This document shows positions 31,319-40,318 of a DNA stretch of 64,000 nucleotides, piece after piece. How positions within the stretch are numbered: the first letter of the stretch is position 1; every line of letters starts with the position of its first letter. The DNA comes from Buttiauxella brennerae ATCC 51605. Its GTDB lineage: Bacteria > Pseudomonadota > Gammaproteobacteria > Enterobacterales > Enterobacteriaceae. The DNA is taken from contig NZ_LXER01000017.1 of assembly GCF_001654925.1 (NCBI RefSeq), forward strand, positions 62,001 through 126,000, in the 5' to 3' direction. The notes below the pieces were generated by a model. That model was given only the letters and a program-made list of their open reading frames with translations. It had not been told where the DNA came from and searched no databases. The position numbers and the translations under genes were made by a program.

Positions 31319-32146
31319 TCACTTATCCAATTCGCTAATTGCCAGCTTAGCAACATTTGATGCAATTGATGTTGCATCATTACTTTCGAGGGACCATGTT
31401 GTTGAAAGCCCGCACCATGCAATTATCCATTTGAGAAGGCGATCTCTGTCCAGTTCTGCCGTCTCGACAACAACACTTAGACGCTGTTTAAATATCTCCG
31501 GCAGCGTCGCGACACGAGGCACTGGATTACCAAGATCCGGATTAGTAAAAATATTGGCAAAGTCGAATCCCCGTTCACCTATTAGTCCTTTTGGGTCAAT
31601 GGCCAACCAGCCAGATGTTTCAAAATCAAGCACGTTACCGTGATGTAAGTCACCATGTAATGCGACCACATCACGTGGAGAAGAAAGCAATTCTTCTGAG
31701 ATTTCTGCGCAACGTGTCAGGATACCGCCATACTTCAAGGCTGCTGGTTTTAGAGGATAAAACCACTCATGTAGAGGTGTAAGCTGGGGTAATGGTTTTT
31801 TTGGGAATGTATGAAGCCTGTTCGCAGTAGTACACAGAATACGACAAGCTACATCATCCTGACCTTCTCGTGACATAGCTGCCAATGACGCGGAACCACA
31901 GGCTCTTGAAAGAAGAATTGCTTCATTTTCATGTGCAATAACATGCGCCGCACCATTCCCTTCCCACCATGCCATTAGTGCATTACCGGCTTGTTCATCT
32001 GTATCATCCGTAACTTTTAACATGGCTTTAATACCATGTGTTGCTGTTTTAACCGGATATAACTGTGATGTATGAGTTATAAATGGGGTGCCATCAGGAA
32101 TAAGATTCCAGCGATTTAGCCAATGTTTTAACTTGAGCGTATCCAT
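31319..32146 (-). CDS. APH(6)-type aminoglycoside/hydroxyurea phosphotransferase
   Basis: 275 residues. The kinase-like fold has the catalytic loop LHGDLHHGNVLDF (HGDxHxxN) and the metal-binding IDPKGLIGERGFDFAN, arranged as in streptomycin 6-kinases such as StrB (about 278 residues) and hydroxyurea kinases (APH_6_hur family). If active on streptomycin it would inactivate it by phosphorylation. Overall similarity to StrB by eye is modest, so the true substrate could be another compound. No integron, transposase or other resistance gene is nearby. It is a lone gene in AT-rich DNA, probably horizontally acquired. Confidence 0.8.
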   Translation of the reverse strand: MDTLKLKHWLNRWNLIPDGTPFITHTSQLYPVKTATHGIKAMLKVTDDTDEQAGNALMAWWEGNGAAHVIAHENEAILLSRACGSASLAAMSREGQDDVACRILCTTANRLHTFPKKPLPQLTPLHEWFYPLKPAALKYGGILTRCAEISEELLSSPRDVVALHGDLHHGNVLDFETSGWLAIDPKGLIGERGFDFANIFTNPDLGNPVPRVATLPEIFKQRLSVVVETAELDRDRLLKWIIAWCGLSTTWSLESNDATSIASNVAKLAISELDK

Positions 32147-32461
32147 AAAATTTTCTTTAATATCCTTATATTAAAAGAGGGGAAAAAGACATGCATTCAA
32201 GTATTTTAACCCATAGGTGATGAGCTTTCCTGCATGCTGTTTTCTAGTAGGCAACGTCCGCTTCACGCCCTGTCAACTCAGACCTCAATGGACTCAGATA
32301 TCTCCAGAGCATCATCTACTTCAATACCCAGATAGCGGACATAGCTGCCAGACCATAAATTTACAAAATTTTGACTTCGCTCAACACATTTTTACCCATG
32401 AAGAGCTATTTATTTGCCGTTAAATCATCTCGTCTCAATACAACAAAAAGGAGGAATGATG
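32147..32461. other. Intergenic region upstream of the kinase and ydfZ genes
   Basis: About 315 bp between divergent genes. The left end is AT-rich and fits a promoter for the kinase. Short open frames occur but lack ribosome binding sites or coding character. Nothing else recognised except the strong AAAAGGAGGA of ydfZ at its right edge. Confidence 0.4.
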
Positions 32462-32665
32462 ATGTTGACCTATGATTGCTACCGTAACGCTATCACAACT
32501 GGCAGCCGTGTTATGGTGTTCAATAAAGGTCTGACTGGTGTCATTAAGACCATTCACGGCGAAGGTAAAACAGCCGAACAAATTCGTCGTTCTGAATGTG
32601 TTGAAATCGAAGGTTGTGAAGGTGCTTTCTGCCCGATGGAGTTGGTTAGACTTGAACTTCACTGA
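32462..32665 (+). CDS. ydfZ: YdfZ-family selenium-associated small protein
   Basis: 67 residues, the E. coli YdfZ length, with the same opening (TYD..RNAITTGSRVMV) and the conserved TAEQIRR and VEIEGCEG. E. coli YdfZ has been reported to carry labile selenium bound to cysteine. Three in-frame ATGs overlap at 32456-32464; the third has the best distance to AAAAGGAGGA and matches E. coli in length. In E. coli ydfZ lies near dcp; here dcp is 29 kb away. Confidence 0.88.
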   Translation: MLTYDCYRNAITTGSRVMVFNKGLTGVIKTIHGEGKTAEQIRRSECVEIEGCEGAFCPMELVRLELH

Positions 32666-32712
32666 TAGGGCTTATCGAGCCAACACATTGCTTTACACAT
32701 AAGATAACCCCG

Positions 32713-32737
32713 TAAGGCCACCGAATTGGTGGCCTTA
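32713..32737 (+). terminator. ydfZ terminator
   Basis: Perfect 10-bp stem TAAGGCCACC/GGTGGCCTTA with loop gaatt, followed by TTT, 48 bp after the ydfZ stop. Confidence 0.8.
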
Positions 32738-32914
32738 TTTGATGGATTACTTAGCAACGCTGACCCGCCTCTCGAAAATCTCCATCAGCTTTGAGCGAAG
32801 AATGGACAATACCCTTTCTAACCTTGCGCCCACCAAAGAAAGGTCGGGGTGATACCCGCCGCTGGAGTTACATGAACGGTGCGTACAGTGTGTACATTAT
32901 TGTAAATACTGATA

Positions 32915-33325
32915 TTACTTGAGTTGAATTTTCATTGATGGAGATGCATGATACACAAAATGATTTCGCTCATAAAACGGAATAGCTTCTTTTCTGGCAT
33001 CTAAAAAAATAAAGTTCATACCCCTGCTTTTAGACTCTGCTTTTGCAAAATTCAAGAGTAATTCGCCTATACCCAAGCTTCGAGACTCTTTATCAACAAC
33101 CAAATCATCAATATGCAGATGAAGACCTCTAGCTAGTGTATGAACAGGTCTGAACCCCATCAACCCCATGGGTTTTTCATCAATAAAAGCACCCACGATT
33201 TCATAACCGTTTAGAGTTTGGATAGTCACGCTCTGGATAAATTGTTCCTTTGAAATATCTCGCAGCTGAGATATCAATCTGTAAGCGCCATCCCATTCGT
33301 TAGGAAGTAATTTCCTGATAATCAT
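32915..33325 (-). CDS. GNAT-family N-acetyltransferase
   Basis: 136 residues with the GNAT layout: an N-terminal helix, the central strand LHIDDLVVDKESRSLGIGELLLNFA containing a variant of the acetyl-CoA pyrophosphate loop (R-S-L-G-I-G), and the C-terminal FIFLDARKEAIPFYERNHF. Single-domain cytoplasmic acyltransferase; substrate unknown. It is a single gene in AT-rich accessory DNA with no operon partner. Confidence 0.8.
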   Translation of the reverse strand: MIIRKLLPNEWDGAYRLISQLRDISKEQFIQSVTIQTLNGYEIVGAFIDEKPMGLMGFRPVHTLARGLHLHIDDLVVDKESRSLGIGELLLNFAKAESKSRGMNFIFLDARKEAIPFYERNHFVYHASPSMKIQLK

Positions 33326-33884
33326 GCTGATACCTCTTTTTATTTATATATTTTTGACTCTATAAGATTCAATTTCATTATGGAGCCCCCTGCTAATTCG
33401 TACCCCCTGTGTCAGTAACATCCGTTTCTGGTACTAACCAGTCCACATGTTGTTCCCAGTTGTACTCACAGTGAGAAACGGACGTAATGGCATAACAATA
33501 ATGGGTCTATCGAAATCAGGCGATTCAACATCATCAAATGAAGCATAAGGCATTTACCATTATCATCTTCTATCCTGACTAAGAACTTTAATGAAGGGTA
33601 TCGCATGATAACAGTAGAGAAATCAGATCCACTTTCACCAGATTCTTATTCTTTAATTGAAAATAGCATAAGCGTTTTCTACTCATACCTTTATTTGCGC
33701 AGCGTCCCAGCGTGCGATTTGGCCTTCCCCAGGCTATAGGCGCAGATGAATGAGCGCGCTGATCGAAAAATGTTAAATGTCCATTTAATCAAAATCTTAA
33801 ATTTGACAAGATGTACACCTGAGATTCTACAGTATCAACCAGGGCGTATTGGCATTTTGAATATTACTCTCTAATCCGGGTAAT
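33326..33884. other. Gene-poor interval with inverted repeat
   Basis: 559 bp holding no intact gene. It contains TCCGTTTCT (33421-33429) and its inverse AGAAACGGA (33474-33482) 44 bp apart, and the short ORF described separately. Together with 30775-31318 it suggests eroded mobile or accessory DNA, but no transposase remnant can be named. Confidence 0.35.
33605..33739 (+). pseudogene. Possible truncated acetyltransferase remnant
   Basis: A 44-codon ORF starting MITVEKSDPLSPDSYSLI and preceded by GAAGGG. The opening resembles N-termini of some GNAT acetyltransferases, but the frame ends after 44 codons, without any acetyl-CoA motif. It could equally be chance. Confidence 0.25.
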
Positions 33885-34409
33885 TTATTGCTTCACCCAA
33901 ACCAACTGATCGACCTGGAAGCCGAGAGTGCGCGCAGTGTTTAGGTAATCCTGCTTCACCGCATCCGGAATGGTTGGCGTACGCGACAAAATCCACAAGT
34001 AGTCACGGTTCGGGCCGCTAACCAGCGCGAACTGGTAATCATCATCGAGCTTTATCACGTTATAGCCGCCGTAGAATGGCCCAAAGAATGAAACCTTCAG
34101 CGCGGCGGTTGTAGGTGCACCGGTGAATGAGGCTTTCCCTTCGCTCTCGTTCCATTTGTTCTTAATCGGATCATACCCGCGATTGAGTACGCTAATCGTG
34201 CCATCGCTGCGCTTGCCGTAAGTAGCAGTCACCTGCTCAAGGCCTCGTTCGAAGCGGTTTTCAAGGCGAGCGACTTCGTACCATTTGCCAAGATAGCGGC
34301 TGGCATCAAAATCAGTTATCGGCTGCACGCCTTTCGGTGGCGTGGGGGATTTACACGCAACGAGTGACAGTGCGATAGCAACACCGGTTACAACAGGCCA
34401 TAGCTTCAT
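33885..34409 (-). CDS. blc: Outer-membrane lipocalin Blc
   Basis: 174 residues (E. coli 177). Lipoprotein signal with lipobox LVAC (Cys 19), then the lipocalin signature GKWYEVARLENRFERGLEQVTATY and C-terminal DYLWILSRTPTI. It is a lipid-binding lipoprotein expressed in stationary phase in E. coli and thought to handle lysophospholipids or fatty acids. The ATG at 34409 follows AGGAGG; upstream ATGs are not needed. It is divergent from the MlrA-like regulator whose operon is predicted to modify membrane lipids, so a shared theme is plausible. Confidence 0.95.
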   Translation of the reverse strand: MKLWPVVTGVAIALSLVACKSPTPPKGVQPITDFDASRYLGKWYEVARLENRFERGLEQVTATYGKRSDGTISVLNRGYDPIKNKWNESEGKASFTGAPTTAALKVSFFGPFYGGYNVIKLDDDYQFALVSGPNRDYLWILSRTPTIPDAVKQDYLNTARTLGFQVDQLVWVKQ

Positions 34410-34481
34410 AAAACCTCCTTTCTTCTGCGCATCTGGAACTAGAAAGTGTAGTGCAAACATTCTGCACTTCATTCATGCCGC

Positions 34482-34509
34482 GAATATTCGTAGTATATTG
34501 AGAATATTC
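34482..34509. promoter_or_regulatory. Paired GAATATTC palindromes in the blc/regulator gap
   Basis: Two identical 8-bp palindromes GAATATTC at 34482-34489 and 34502-34509, exactly 20 bp apart centre to centre (two helical turns), in the divergent region between blc and the MerR-type gene. The spacing fits a dimer-binding operator; no known box was recognised. Confidence 0.4.
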
Positions 34510-34529
34510 TTTGTTATCAGGTGTACCTC

Positions 34530-35258
34530 ATGGCCTACTCCATCGGCGAATTTGCCCGGCTCTGCGGAATCAACGCGACCACGCTACGCGCCTGGCAGCG
34601 TCGTTACGGCCTGATTAAACCGTTACGCACCGATGGCGGGCACCGCCTGTACAGTGATGACGATGTCCAGCAGGCGCTTAAAATTCTCGACTGGGTGAAA
34701 AAAGGCGTCCCGGTAAGCCAGGTGAAGCCCTTGCTGGCCCGCCCGGAAGCTCGCCGTACAAACAACTGGCTCACCCTTCAGGAGAGCATGTTGCAGCGGT
34801 TGAAAGAGGGAAAAATCGAATCTCTACGCCATCTGATTTACGACGCGGGCCGCGAGTATCCCCGCCCGGAAATGGTCACCGAAGTACTGCGCCCGTTGCG
34901 CAGTAAAGTCTCGGCCAACATTCCCGCGATCATGACGCTGCGTGAAGTCCTCGATGGCATCATCATCTCCTACACCTCGTTTTGCCTTGAAGGTGATAAA
35001 AAAGCGCCGGGGGATAATTACCTCATCACCGGCTGGCACCTTAGCGACCCGTGCGAAATCTGGCTTGAAGCGCTGAAACGCACGGGACAAGGGCAGCGTA
35101 TTGACGTGCTCCCGGTGCCGCCTGCCACACTGGCTCCCGAGATCTTCCCTGAGCGAAAATGGCTGCTGGTCACCACCGGCAAACTTACCGCAGCCCGCAA
35201 AAAACAGATCGAACTCTGGCAGCAACAGGTCGTTTCACTCGACGTGATCCCACTCTAA
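34530..35258 (+). CDS. MerR-family regulator, MlrA/BluR-like
   Basis: 242 residues (E. coli MlrA 243). The N-terminal MerR winged helix AYSIGEFARLCGINATTLRAWQRRYGLIKPLRTDGGHRLYSDDD is very close to MlrA and BluR. The C-terminal domain has the same layout as MlrA and lacks the DxHxxG motif of B12-binding CarH/LitR proteins. MlrA activates csgD; BluR is a repressor relieved by the blue-light protein BluF. This one stands alone and directly precedes the lipid operon, its likely target. The ATG at 34530 has AGGTG six bases ahead; a GTG three codons earlier is less likely. Confidence 0.85.
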   Translation: MAYSIGEFARLCGINATTLRAWQRRYGLIKPLRTDGGHRLYSDDDVQQALKILDWVKKGVPVSQVKPLLARPEARRTNNWLTLQESMLQRLKEGKIESLRHLIYDAGREYPRPEMVTEVLRPLRSKVSANIPAIMTLREVLDGIIISYTSFCLEGDKKAPGDNYLITGWHLSDPCEIWLEALKRTGQGQRIDVLPVPPATLAPEIFPERKWLLVTTGKLTAARKKQIELWQQQVVSLDVIPL

Positions 35259-35409
35259 AACTGTTCCTCCGCCCCCTTTTCCTCTCGATGATAAGCAACC
35301 GTAAAAAGTTGCGTATCTGGCATGTCTTTATAAAAACCCAATCAAAACCAGCAAAATAACACCTACATAATGCATTGAATATATAGAACAATAAAAACAG
35401 ATCCACTCT

Positions 35410-35443
35410 AAACTTGTACAAATATTATTAATTGTCTAAGTTT
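35410..35443. promoter_or_regulatory. MlrA-box-like inverted repeat before the lipid operon
   Basis: AAACTTGTACA-N12-TGTCTAAGTTT. The outer arms pair in 10 of 12 positions (AAACTTGTACAA with TTGTCTAAGTTT). The design closely follows the MlrA recognition sequence as I recall it from E. coli csgD work, AAAATTGTACA-N12-TGTACAATTTT, including the 12-bp spacing. It lies 46 bp before the first gene of the operon. Confidence 0.65.
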
Positions 35444-35488
35444 TAACTATGCGATGACATTACGTCGTCCACAACCAGGGTGAGACTC

Positions 35489-35923
35489 ATGAGCACAATG
35501 CCATCCGTCATCGATCGTTTTTTTGACTATTACACCACCCTGGATAACCAGTCTCCGTTGGCGCTGGCGGCGCTTTATCACCGGGATGCCGAACTGGTCG
35601 ACCCCTTTGGTACACATCAGGGGCTGTATGCGCTACAGCGTTACTTTACCCATCTGCTGACCAACGTGGAGCAGTGTCGCTTTTCCATCGATTCGCCGCT
35701 CAGCGAAGGCCAGCGTTTTGCCGTGAGCTGGACAATGCACTGGTCACACCCACGGATTTCTAAAGGAGACACGCTCGCTTTGCCAGGGTGTTCAATCGTG
35801 GATGTACAGGACAACCTGATTATTCGTCAGCGCGATTACTACGATGCGGGAGAGATGGTTTACGAACATCTTCCCCTGCTGGGCTGGCTGGTACGCGGAG
35901 TAAAAAGGAGGGTGCGCTCATGA
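35489..35923 (+). CDS. SnoaL/NTF2-like protein, first gene of the lipid operon
   Basis: 144 residues of the NTF2-like cone fold: VIDRFFDYYTTLD..SPLALAALYHRDAELVDPFGTHQGLYALQRYF, with C-terminal GCSIVDVQDNLIIRQRDYYDAGEMVYEHLPLLGW. Such proteins act as small isomerases/hydrolases or binding subunits; this subgroup regularly precedes an SDR and a Cfa-like gene in proteobacteria. The ATG at 35489 is preceded by AGGGTGAG. Its stop overlaps the SDR start. Confidence 0.8.
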   Translation: MSTMPSVIDRFFDYYTTLDNQSPLALAALYHRDAELVDPFGTHQGLYALQRYFTHLLTNVEQCRFSIDSPLSEGQRFAVSWTMHWSHPRISKGDTLALPGCSIVDVQDNLIIRQRDYYDAGEMVYEHLPLLGWLVRGVKRRVRS

Positions 35924-36639
35924 TGACTGTCCTCATCACTGGCGCATCCTCCGGCATTGGGGCGGGGCTTGCAAAATCCTGGGCTGATGACGGCTGGCGC
36001 GTCATCGCGTGCGGTCGCGATCCTGCCCGGCTTGAGGCCCTTCACCAGCACAACCCGAACATCACGCTACGACTGTTCGATATGACGGACGCGGCGGCCT
36101 GTCACCAGGCCCTGGCGGGTATTAAGGCCGATCTGGTCGTTCTCTGCGCGGGAACCTGCGAGTATCTCGACGGCGGCATAGTCGATGCAGCTCTAGTTGA
36201 ACGGGTTATCAACACCAACTTACTCGGGCCGGTAAACTGCCTGGCGGCACTTCAGCCACAGCTGGTTTCGGGCAATCGTGTGGTGTTTGTCAGCTCAATG
36301 GCGCACTGGCTACCTTTCCCCAGAGCCGAGGCGTACGGCGCGTCTAAAGCCGCACTCACCTGGTTTGCTAACAGTTTGCGCCTGGACTGGGAACCTAAAG
36401 GCATTGCGGTAACAGTGGTATCGCCGGGCTTTGTCGATACGCCACTTACCCGTAAAAATGATTTTGCTATGCCTGGACGGGTCAGTGTTGACAACGCGGT
36501 GGAGGCCATTCGCAACGGCCTTGCGAAAGAGAAAAACCATATCGCCTTTCCCACTCGTTTGAGCCTTACCCTGGGTCTGTTGGCAGCACTGCCGTCCTTT
36601 TTACAGCGAGCACTGCTGCGCAAGATGGTGCGATCATGA
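35920..36639 (+). CDS. Short-chain dehydrogenase/reductase
   Basis: 239 residues from an ATG seven bases after AAGGAGGG. NAD(P)-binding TGASSGIGAGLA at the N-terminus and catalytic YGASK preceded by VSSMAHW. The substrate-binding loop carries PGFVDTPLTRKNDFAMPG. Probably reduces or oxidises a lipid-linked carbonyl or hydroxyl; specificity cannot be read. The gene overlaps its neighbours on both sides by ATGA-type junctions, so expression is coupled across the operon. Confidence 0.85.
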   Translation: MMTVLITGASSGIGAGLAKSWADDGWRVIACGRDPARLEALHQHNPNITLRLFDMTDAAACHQALAGIKADLVVLCAGTCEYLDGGIVDAALVERVINTNLLGPVNCLAALQPQLVSGNRVVFVSSMAHWLPFPRAEAYGASKAALTWFANSLRLDWEPKGIAVTVVSPGFVDTPLTRKNDFAMPGRVSVDNAVEAIRNGLAKEKNHIAFPTRLSLTLGLLAALPSFLQRALLRKMVRS

Positions 36640-37895
36640 AAATCGCTATTATCGGCAGCGGTATCGCTGGGTTGACCTGTGCCTGGCGGCTGGCAGGACA
36701 TCACCAGGTCTCCCTTTTTGAAGCAGAACCCACAGCGGGCGGGCATACCGCTACGGTAGATGTGACCACCCCGCAGGGCACGTACGCCATTGATACCGGG
36801 TTTATCGTCTATAACGACCGCACCTATCCACGTTTTATGGGCCTGCTGAGCGAGTTGGGTATCAGCGGGCAAAAAACGCAGATGAGCTTCTCGGTGCATA
36901 ATCCGCGCAGCGGCCTTGAGTACAACGGGCATACCCTCAGCTCGTTGTTTGCCCAGCGCCAGAACCTGTTTAACCCTGTGTTCTGGAAGTTGCTGAAAGA
37001 TATCGTGCGCTTTAATCGCCTGGCGAAAGCCACGCTTGCGGGCGAAGTTGAACCAAACGCCACGCTACATAACTTTCTTGAGCAACACCGCTTCAGCCCG
37101 TTTTTCGCGCGCCATTACATTCTACCGATGGGCGCCGCCATCTGGTCGTCATCGTTGCAAGAGATGCGCCGTTTTCCCCTGCCCTTGTTCTTACGTTTCT
37201 TTGAACACCACGGTCTGCTGGATATTACTCATCGCCCGCAGTGGTACGTGGTGCCAGGCGGCTCTCGAGAGTATATCCGCGCCATGCTTTCACAGCTGGG
37301 TGACCGCCTGACTCTGCACCTCAACTCGCCAGTACAACAGGTCATCCGCAATGCCGAGGGCGTTAAAATCCAGCTTGAAACCGCAAGCCACACGTTCGAC
37401 CAGGTGATCTTCGCCTGCCACTCTGCGCAGGCTCTGGCGATGCTTGACGAACCGACAGCCAGCGAGCGCGAAGTGCTGGGTGATATCGGCTGGCAGCGTA
37501 ATGAGGTGGTTCTACATAACGATCCTCGCTGGCTTCCGGTGCGTGAACGCGCCTGGGCAAGCTGGAACTATCGTCTGAGCGAACGGGATGAAGCCCGCGC
37601 CTGCGTGACCTACAACATGAATATTCTCCAGGGATTCCCTGCGGGGAGTCCGCTGTTTTGCGTGACTCTGAATCCAGAAACGCCGGTAGATGAACGCTTT
37701 GTCCTGAAACGTTTTGTTTATGAGCACCCGCTGTTTAACCCACAAAGCTGGCGTGCTCAGGCACGTCGCAGCGAGATTAATAGTCACCCGCAAAGCTGGT
37801 TCTGCGGGGCTTACTGGTACAACGGTTTTCACGAAGACGGGGTACGCAGCGCCCTCGACGTAGTGCAGGGAATTGCCGCCGGGAAAGGTGATTAA
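36636..37895 (+). CDS. FAD-dependent amine-oxidase-like oxidoreductase
   Basis: 419 residues. The N-terminal dinucleotide-binding motif [17 protein letters not shown], the following GGHTATV and the C-terminal AGI-like FAD region mark the flavin amine oxidase/phytoene desaturase superfamily. Paired with a Cfa-like methyltransferase and DUF1365 it resembles the proteins that desaturate or oxidise methylated acyl chains in Rhodobacter furan fatty acid synthesis (Ufa proteins), as I recall. An oxidation step on membrane lipid acyl chains is the favoured role; not proven. Confidence 0.82.
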   Translation: MKIAIIGSGIAGLTCAWRLAGHHQVSLFEAEPTAGGHTATVDVTTPQGTYAIDTGFIVYNDRTYPRFMGLLSELGISGQKTQMSFSVHNPRSGLEYNGHTLSSLFAQRQNLFNPVFWKLLKDIVRFNRLAKATLAGEVEPNATLHNFLEQHRFSPFFARHYILPMGAAIWSSSLQEMRRFPLPLFLRFFEHHGLLDITHRPQWYVVPGGSREYIRAMLSQLGDRLTLHLNSPVQQVIRNAEGVKIQLETASHTFDQVIFACHSAQALAMLDEPTASEREVLGDIGWQRNEVVLHNDPRWLPVRERAWASWNYRLSERDEARACVTYNMNILQGFPAGSPLFCVTLNPETPVDERFVLKRFVYEHPLFNPQSWRAQARRSEINSHPQSWFCGAYWYNGFHEDGVRSALDVVQGIAAGKGD

Positions 37896-37896
37896 G

Positions 37897-38619
37897 ATGA
37901 ACAGTTGCCTGTATCAGGGCGTGTTACGTCATCGCCGCCTCCAGCCAAAAGTGCATCATTTCCGCTATCGCGTATTTATGGGCTGGCTGGATTTGGATGA
38001 GCTTGATGCGCTTTCGTTGGTGGGGATCCGGCGCAACAAGTTTGCCGCAGCCGCCTTCTACGACGCGGATTACCCGCTCGGTATGCCGCTTAAAGAGAAT
38101 GTTCTCAACCGGCTGGAAAGCCTGACAGGAGAACGCTCTGGTGGCCGCGTCATGCTGCTGACCCAATTGCGTTACTTCGGGTTCCATTTTAATCCGATTA
38201 ACTTCTACTACTGCTATGACCGCACGGACACGCTGCTATGGATTCTGGCAGAGGTGCGCAATACGCCGTGGAACGAGCGCCATTACTACGCGGTGGACGG
38301 TCAGGTAGCGCATCCAATTGAGAAAGCTTTCCACGTCTCGCCCTTTAACCCGATGGACATGGTTTATCACTGGCGCTTCAACAAACCCGGCAAAACGCTG
38401 TATATGCACATCGAAAATCACCAGCAATCGAAAGTGTTCGACGCAACACTGGCGCTGAGCCGCACGCCGCTGACGCGTGCCAACCTGGCCTCGGTGCTGC
38501 GGCGTATACCGTTGATGACGCTTAAAACGGTGTTCGCCATTTACTGGCAGGCGCTACGGCTGTGGTTCAAGCGCGTGCCTTTTTATAGCCACCCCGTTAA
38601 CAGGAGTGATCGCTCATGA
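37897..38619 (+). CDS. DUF1365 family protein
   Basis: 240 residues: [26 protein letters not shown] at the start and [17 protein letters not shown] in the middle are the family hallmarks. No membrane segment or known catalytic motif. DUF1365 genes are almost always beside a FAD amine-oxidase-like and a Cfa-like gene, implying a joint lipid pathway. The start at 37897 is 1 bp after the preceding stop; the end overlaps the Cfa-like start (ATGA). Confidence 0.85.
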   Translation: MNSCLYQGVLRHRRLQPKVHHFRYRVFMGWLDLDELDALSLVGIRRNKFAAAAFYDADYPLGMPLKENVLNRLESLTGERSGGRVMLLTQLRYFGFHFNPINFYYCYDRTDTLLWILAEVRNTPWNERHYYAVDGQVAHPIEKAFHVSPFNPMDMVYHWRFNKPGKTLYMHIENHQQSKVFDATLALSRTPLTRANLASVLRRIPLMTLKTVFAIYWQALRLWFKRVPFYSHPVNRSDRS

Positions 38620-39836
38620 CCGATCCTGTCTTTGCGTTTGAAGCGAGCACCCCACGCAACGTGCGTCTCGCCCGCTGGATGCTGTTCCGTTTGTTGAGCG
38701 GTATTCGCGGGGGTTCGCTCACCGTGCGTGACGGGACACAGATCTGGCATTTTGGTGATACCTGCGCCGCGTTAAATGCCGAAGTGCAAATCCTCTCGCC
38801 AGCCGTTTACTGGCGTCTGCTGACGGGTGGAAGCCTCGCCGCGGCAGAAGCCTGGATAGAAGGCGAGTGGGAAACGCACCAGTTAACACCGCTGTTGCAG
38901 ATTCTGGCACTGAATGGCCAGGTTTTAGGACAGCTGGAAAGGGGGTTCCGCCTGCTTGGCAAACCCATAGAGCGACTTCGCCACTGGACACGGCGCAACC
39001 ATCGCCAGCAGGCGCGTGAAAACATCGCCGCACATTACGACCTGGGAAACGAGTTTTACGCCCTTTTTCTCGATGAAGAACTGCTCTACTCCAGCGCACT
39101 GTTTACCGCCGATGAGCTGGATCTCACCCGCGCTCAGCAGGCCAAAATGGCACGACTGTGCGAACAGCTGGCGCTGACTTCCAGCGATCATCTTCTTGAA
39201 ATCGGCACTGGCTGGGGGGCGATGGCCGAATATGCCGCTCGCCACTACGGCTGTCGCGTGACCACCACCACGCTTTCGCAGGAGCAATACCTCTGGGCGA
39301 CACAGAGGATTGCCCGCGCAGGATTACAGGATCGGGTACAAGTGCTGTTGTGCGATTATCGCGACCTGACCGGAGAGTTCGACAAGCTAGTGTCCGTCGA
39401 GATGATTGAAGCCGTGGGTCAACGCTACCTGCCCACGTTTTTCCGCACCTGTCAGGCACGGCTGCGACCGGGTGGAAAAATGGCGATTCAGGCGATCACC
39501 ATTCAGGACCAGCGCTACCGTGACTACAGCAAAAGCGTCGACTTTATCCAGCGCTACATTTTCCCCGGCGGTTTTCTGCCGAGTATTACGGCAATAAGCG
39601 AGCTGATGACACACCACACGGATTTTGTGGTACGCAATCTTTTTGATATGGGGCCAGACTACGCCCGCACGCTGGCGCACTGGCGGCAGCGGTTTGTACA
39701 CGCCTGGCTCGATATTGAAAAACTCGGTTTTGATGACCAGTTCCGCCGTATGTGGCTCTACTACTTCGGTTACTGCGAAGCCGGATTTAACGCACGCACC
39801 ATCAGCGTCGTACAACTGACGGCGGAGCGCGTATGA
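38616..39836 (+). CDS. Cfa-like S-adenosylmethionine methyltransferase
   Basis: 406 residues (E. coli Cfa 382). An N-terminal SCP2-like lipid-binding part (1-125) is followed by the methyltransferase domain with SAM motif [16 protein letters not shown] and [14 protein letters not shown]. By hand alignment with E. coli Cfa, two bicarbonate ligands are changed: Cys139 is Ser160 (LYSSALF) and His266 is Gln292 (AIQAIT); Glu239 (Glu265) and the tyrosine in GPDYARTL are kept. It therefore transfers a methyl group to unsaturated acyl chains but may not close a cyclopropane ring, like UfaM/mycolic-type relatives. Confidence 0.85.
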   Translation: MTDPVFAFEASTPRNVRLARWMLFRLLSGIRGGSLTVRDGTQIWHFGDTCAALNAEVQILSPAVYWRLLTGGSLAAAEAWIEGEWETHQLTPLLQILALNGQVLGQLERGFRLLGKPIERLRHWTRRNHRQQARENIAAHYDLGNEFYALFLDEELLYSSALFTADELDLTRAQQAKMARLCEQLALTSSDHLLEIGTGWGAMAEYAARHYGCRVTTTTLSQEQYLWATQRIARAGLQDRVQVLLCDYRDLTGEFDKLVSVEMIEAVGQRYLPTFFRTCQARLRPGGKMAIQAITIQDQRYRDYSKSVDFIQRYIFPGGFLPSITAISELMTHHTDFVVRNLFDMGPDYARTLAHWRQRFVHAWLDIEKLGFDDQFRRMWLYYFGYCEAGFNARTISVVQLTAERV

Positions 39837-40318
39837 ATCGCAATGTGCAGGTTTTTGCGATGGCCATCGCGTTTGATCTTTACTGGACGTTGGTGGTGCT
39901 GTTTCGCGAGCACGGCGTGATTCTTTGGCTGGCCCTCGCCATCCTGGCCTGCCTGATGCTCTCGCCTGCACATCGTTTTTACGCCCTCTTGCTTGCTGCT
40001 GTGGGCAGCGGGTTGGATGCACTCTGGGCACTGACCGGGCTTATTGATTTTAATGGCGACGCGCTATTACCCCTTTGGATGCTCTCCCTGTGGCTGATGT
40101 TTGCCGTCGTCTGGACCAGACTAACGACCACAACGACGTTACCAGGCTGGTTGTTGACGCTAATGGCGACAGCTGGTGGGCCTGTGGCGTACCTGATCGG
40201 CGAACGCCTTGGCGCGATGACCTTCCTTGCACCAACGTTTATCGTCGTCAGTTGGATGGCGACGGGCTGGCTGGTTCTTATGCTGTTTTTCCATGTTCTG
40301 ATAGGGAGGCGAGCATGA
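39833..40318 (+). CDS. DUF2878 integral membrane protein
   Basis: 161 residues with about five hydrophobic helices (for example VFAMAIAFDLYWTLVVLF and WLALAILACLMLSPAH). It is an inner-membrane protein of the DUF2878 family, known mainly from Cfa-like/DUF1365 operons. No catalytic motif seen. Start and stop overlap both neighbours. It could anchor or supply lipid substrate to the soluble enzymes; inference only. Confidence 0.8.
   Translation: MNRNVQVFAMAIAFDLYWTLVVLFREHGVILWLALAILACLMLSPAHRFYALLLAAVGSGLDALWALTGLIDFNGDALLPLWMLSLWLMFAVVWTRLTTTTTLPGWLLTLMATAGGPVAYLIGERLGAMTFLAPTFIVVSWMATGWLVLMLFFHVLIGRRA

Noticed and set aside
32217-32423. Short plus-strand ORF upstream of ydfZ
   Set aside because: No ribosome binding site, no coding character or recognisable family; treated as chance.
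34530-35258. Vitamin B12-dependent light sensor (CarH/LitR type)
   Set aside because: The C-terminal domain lacks the DxHxxG cobalamin-binding motif and follows the MlrA layout.
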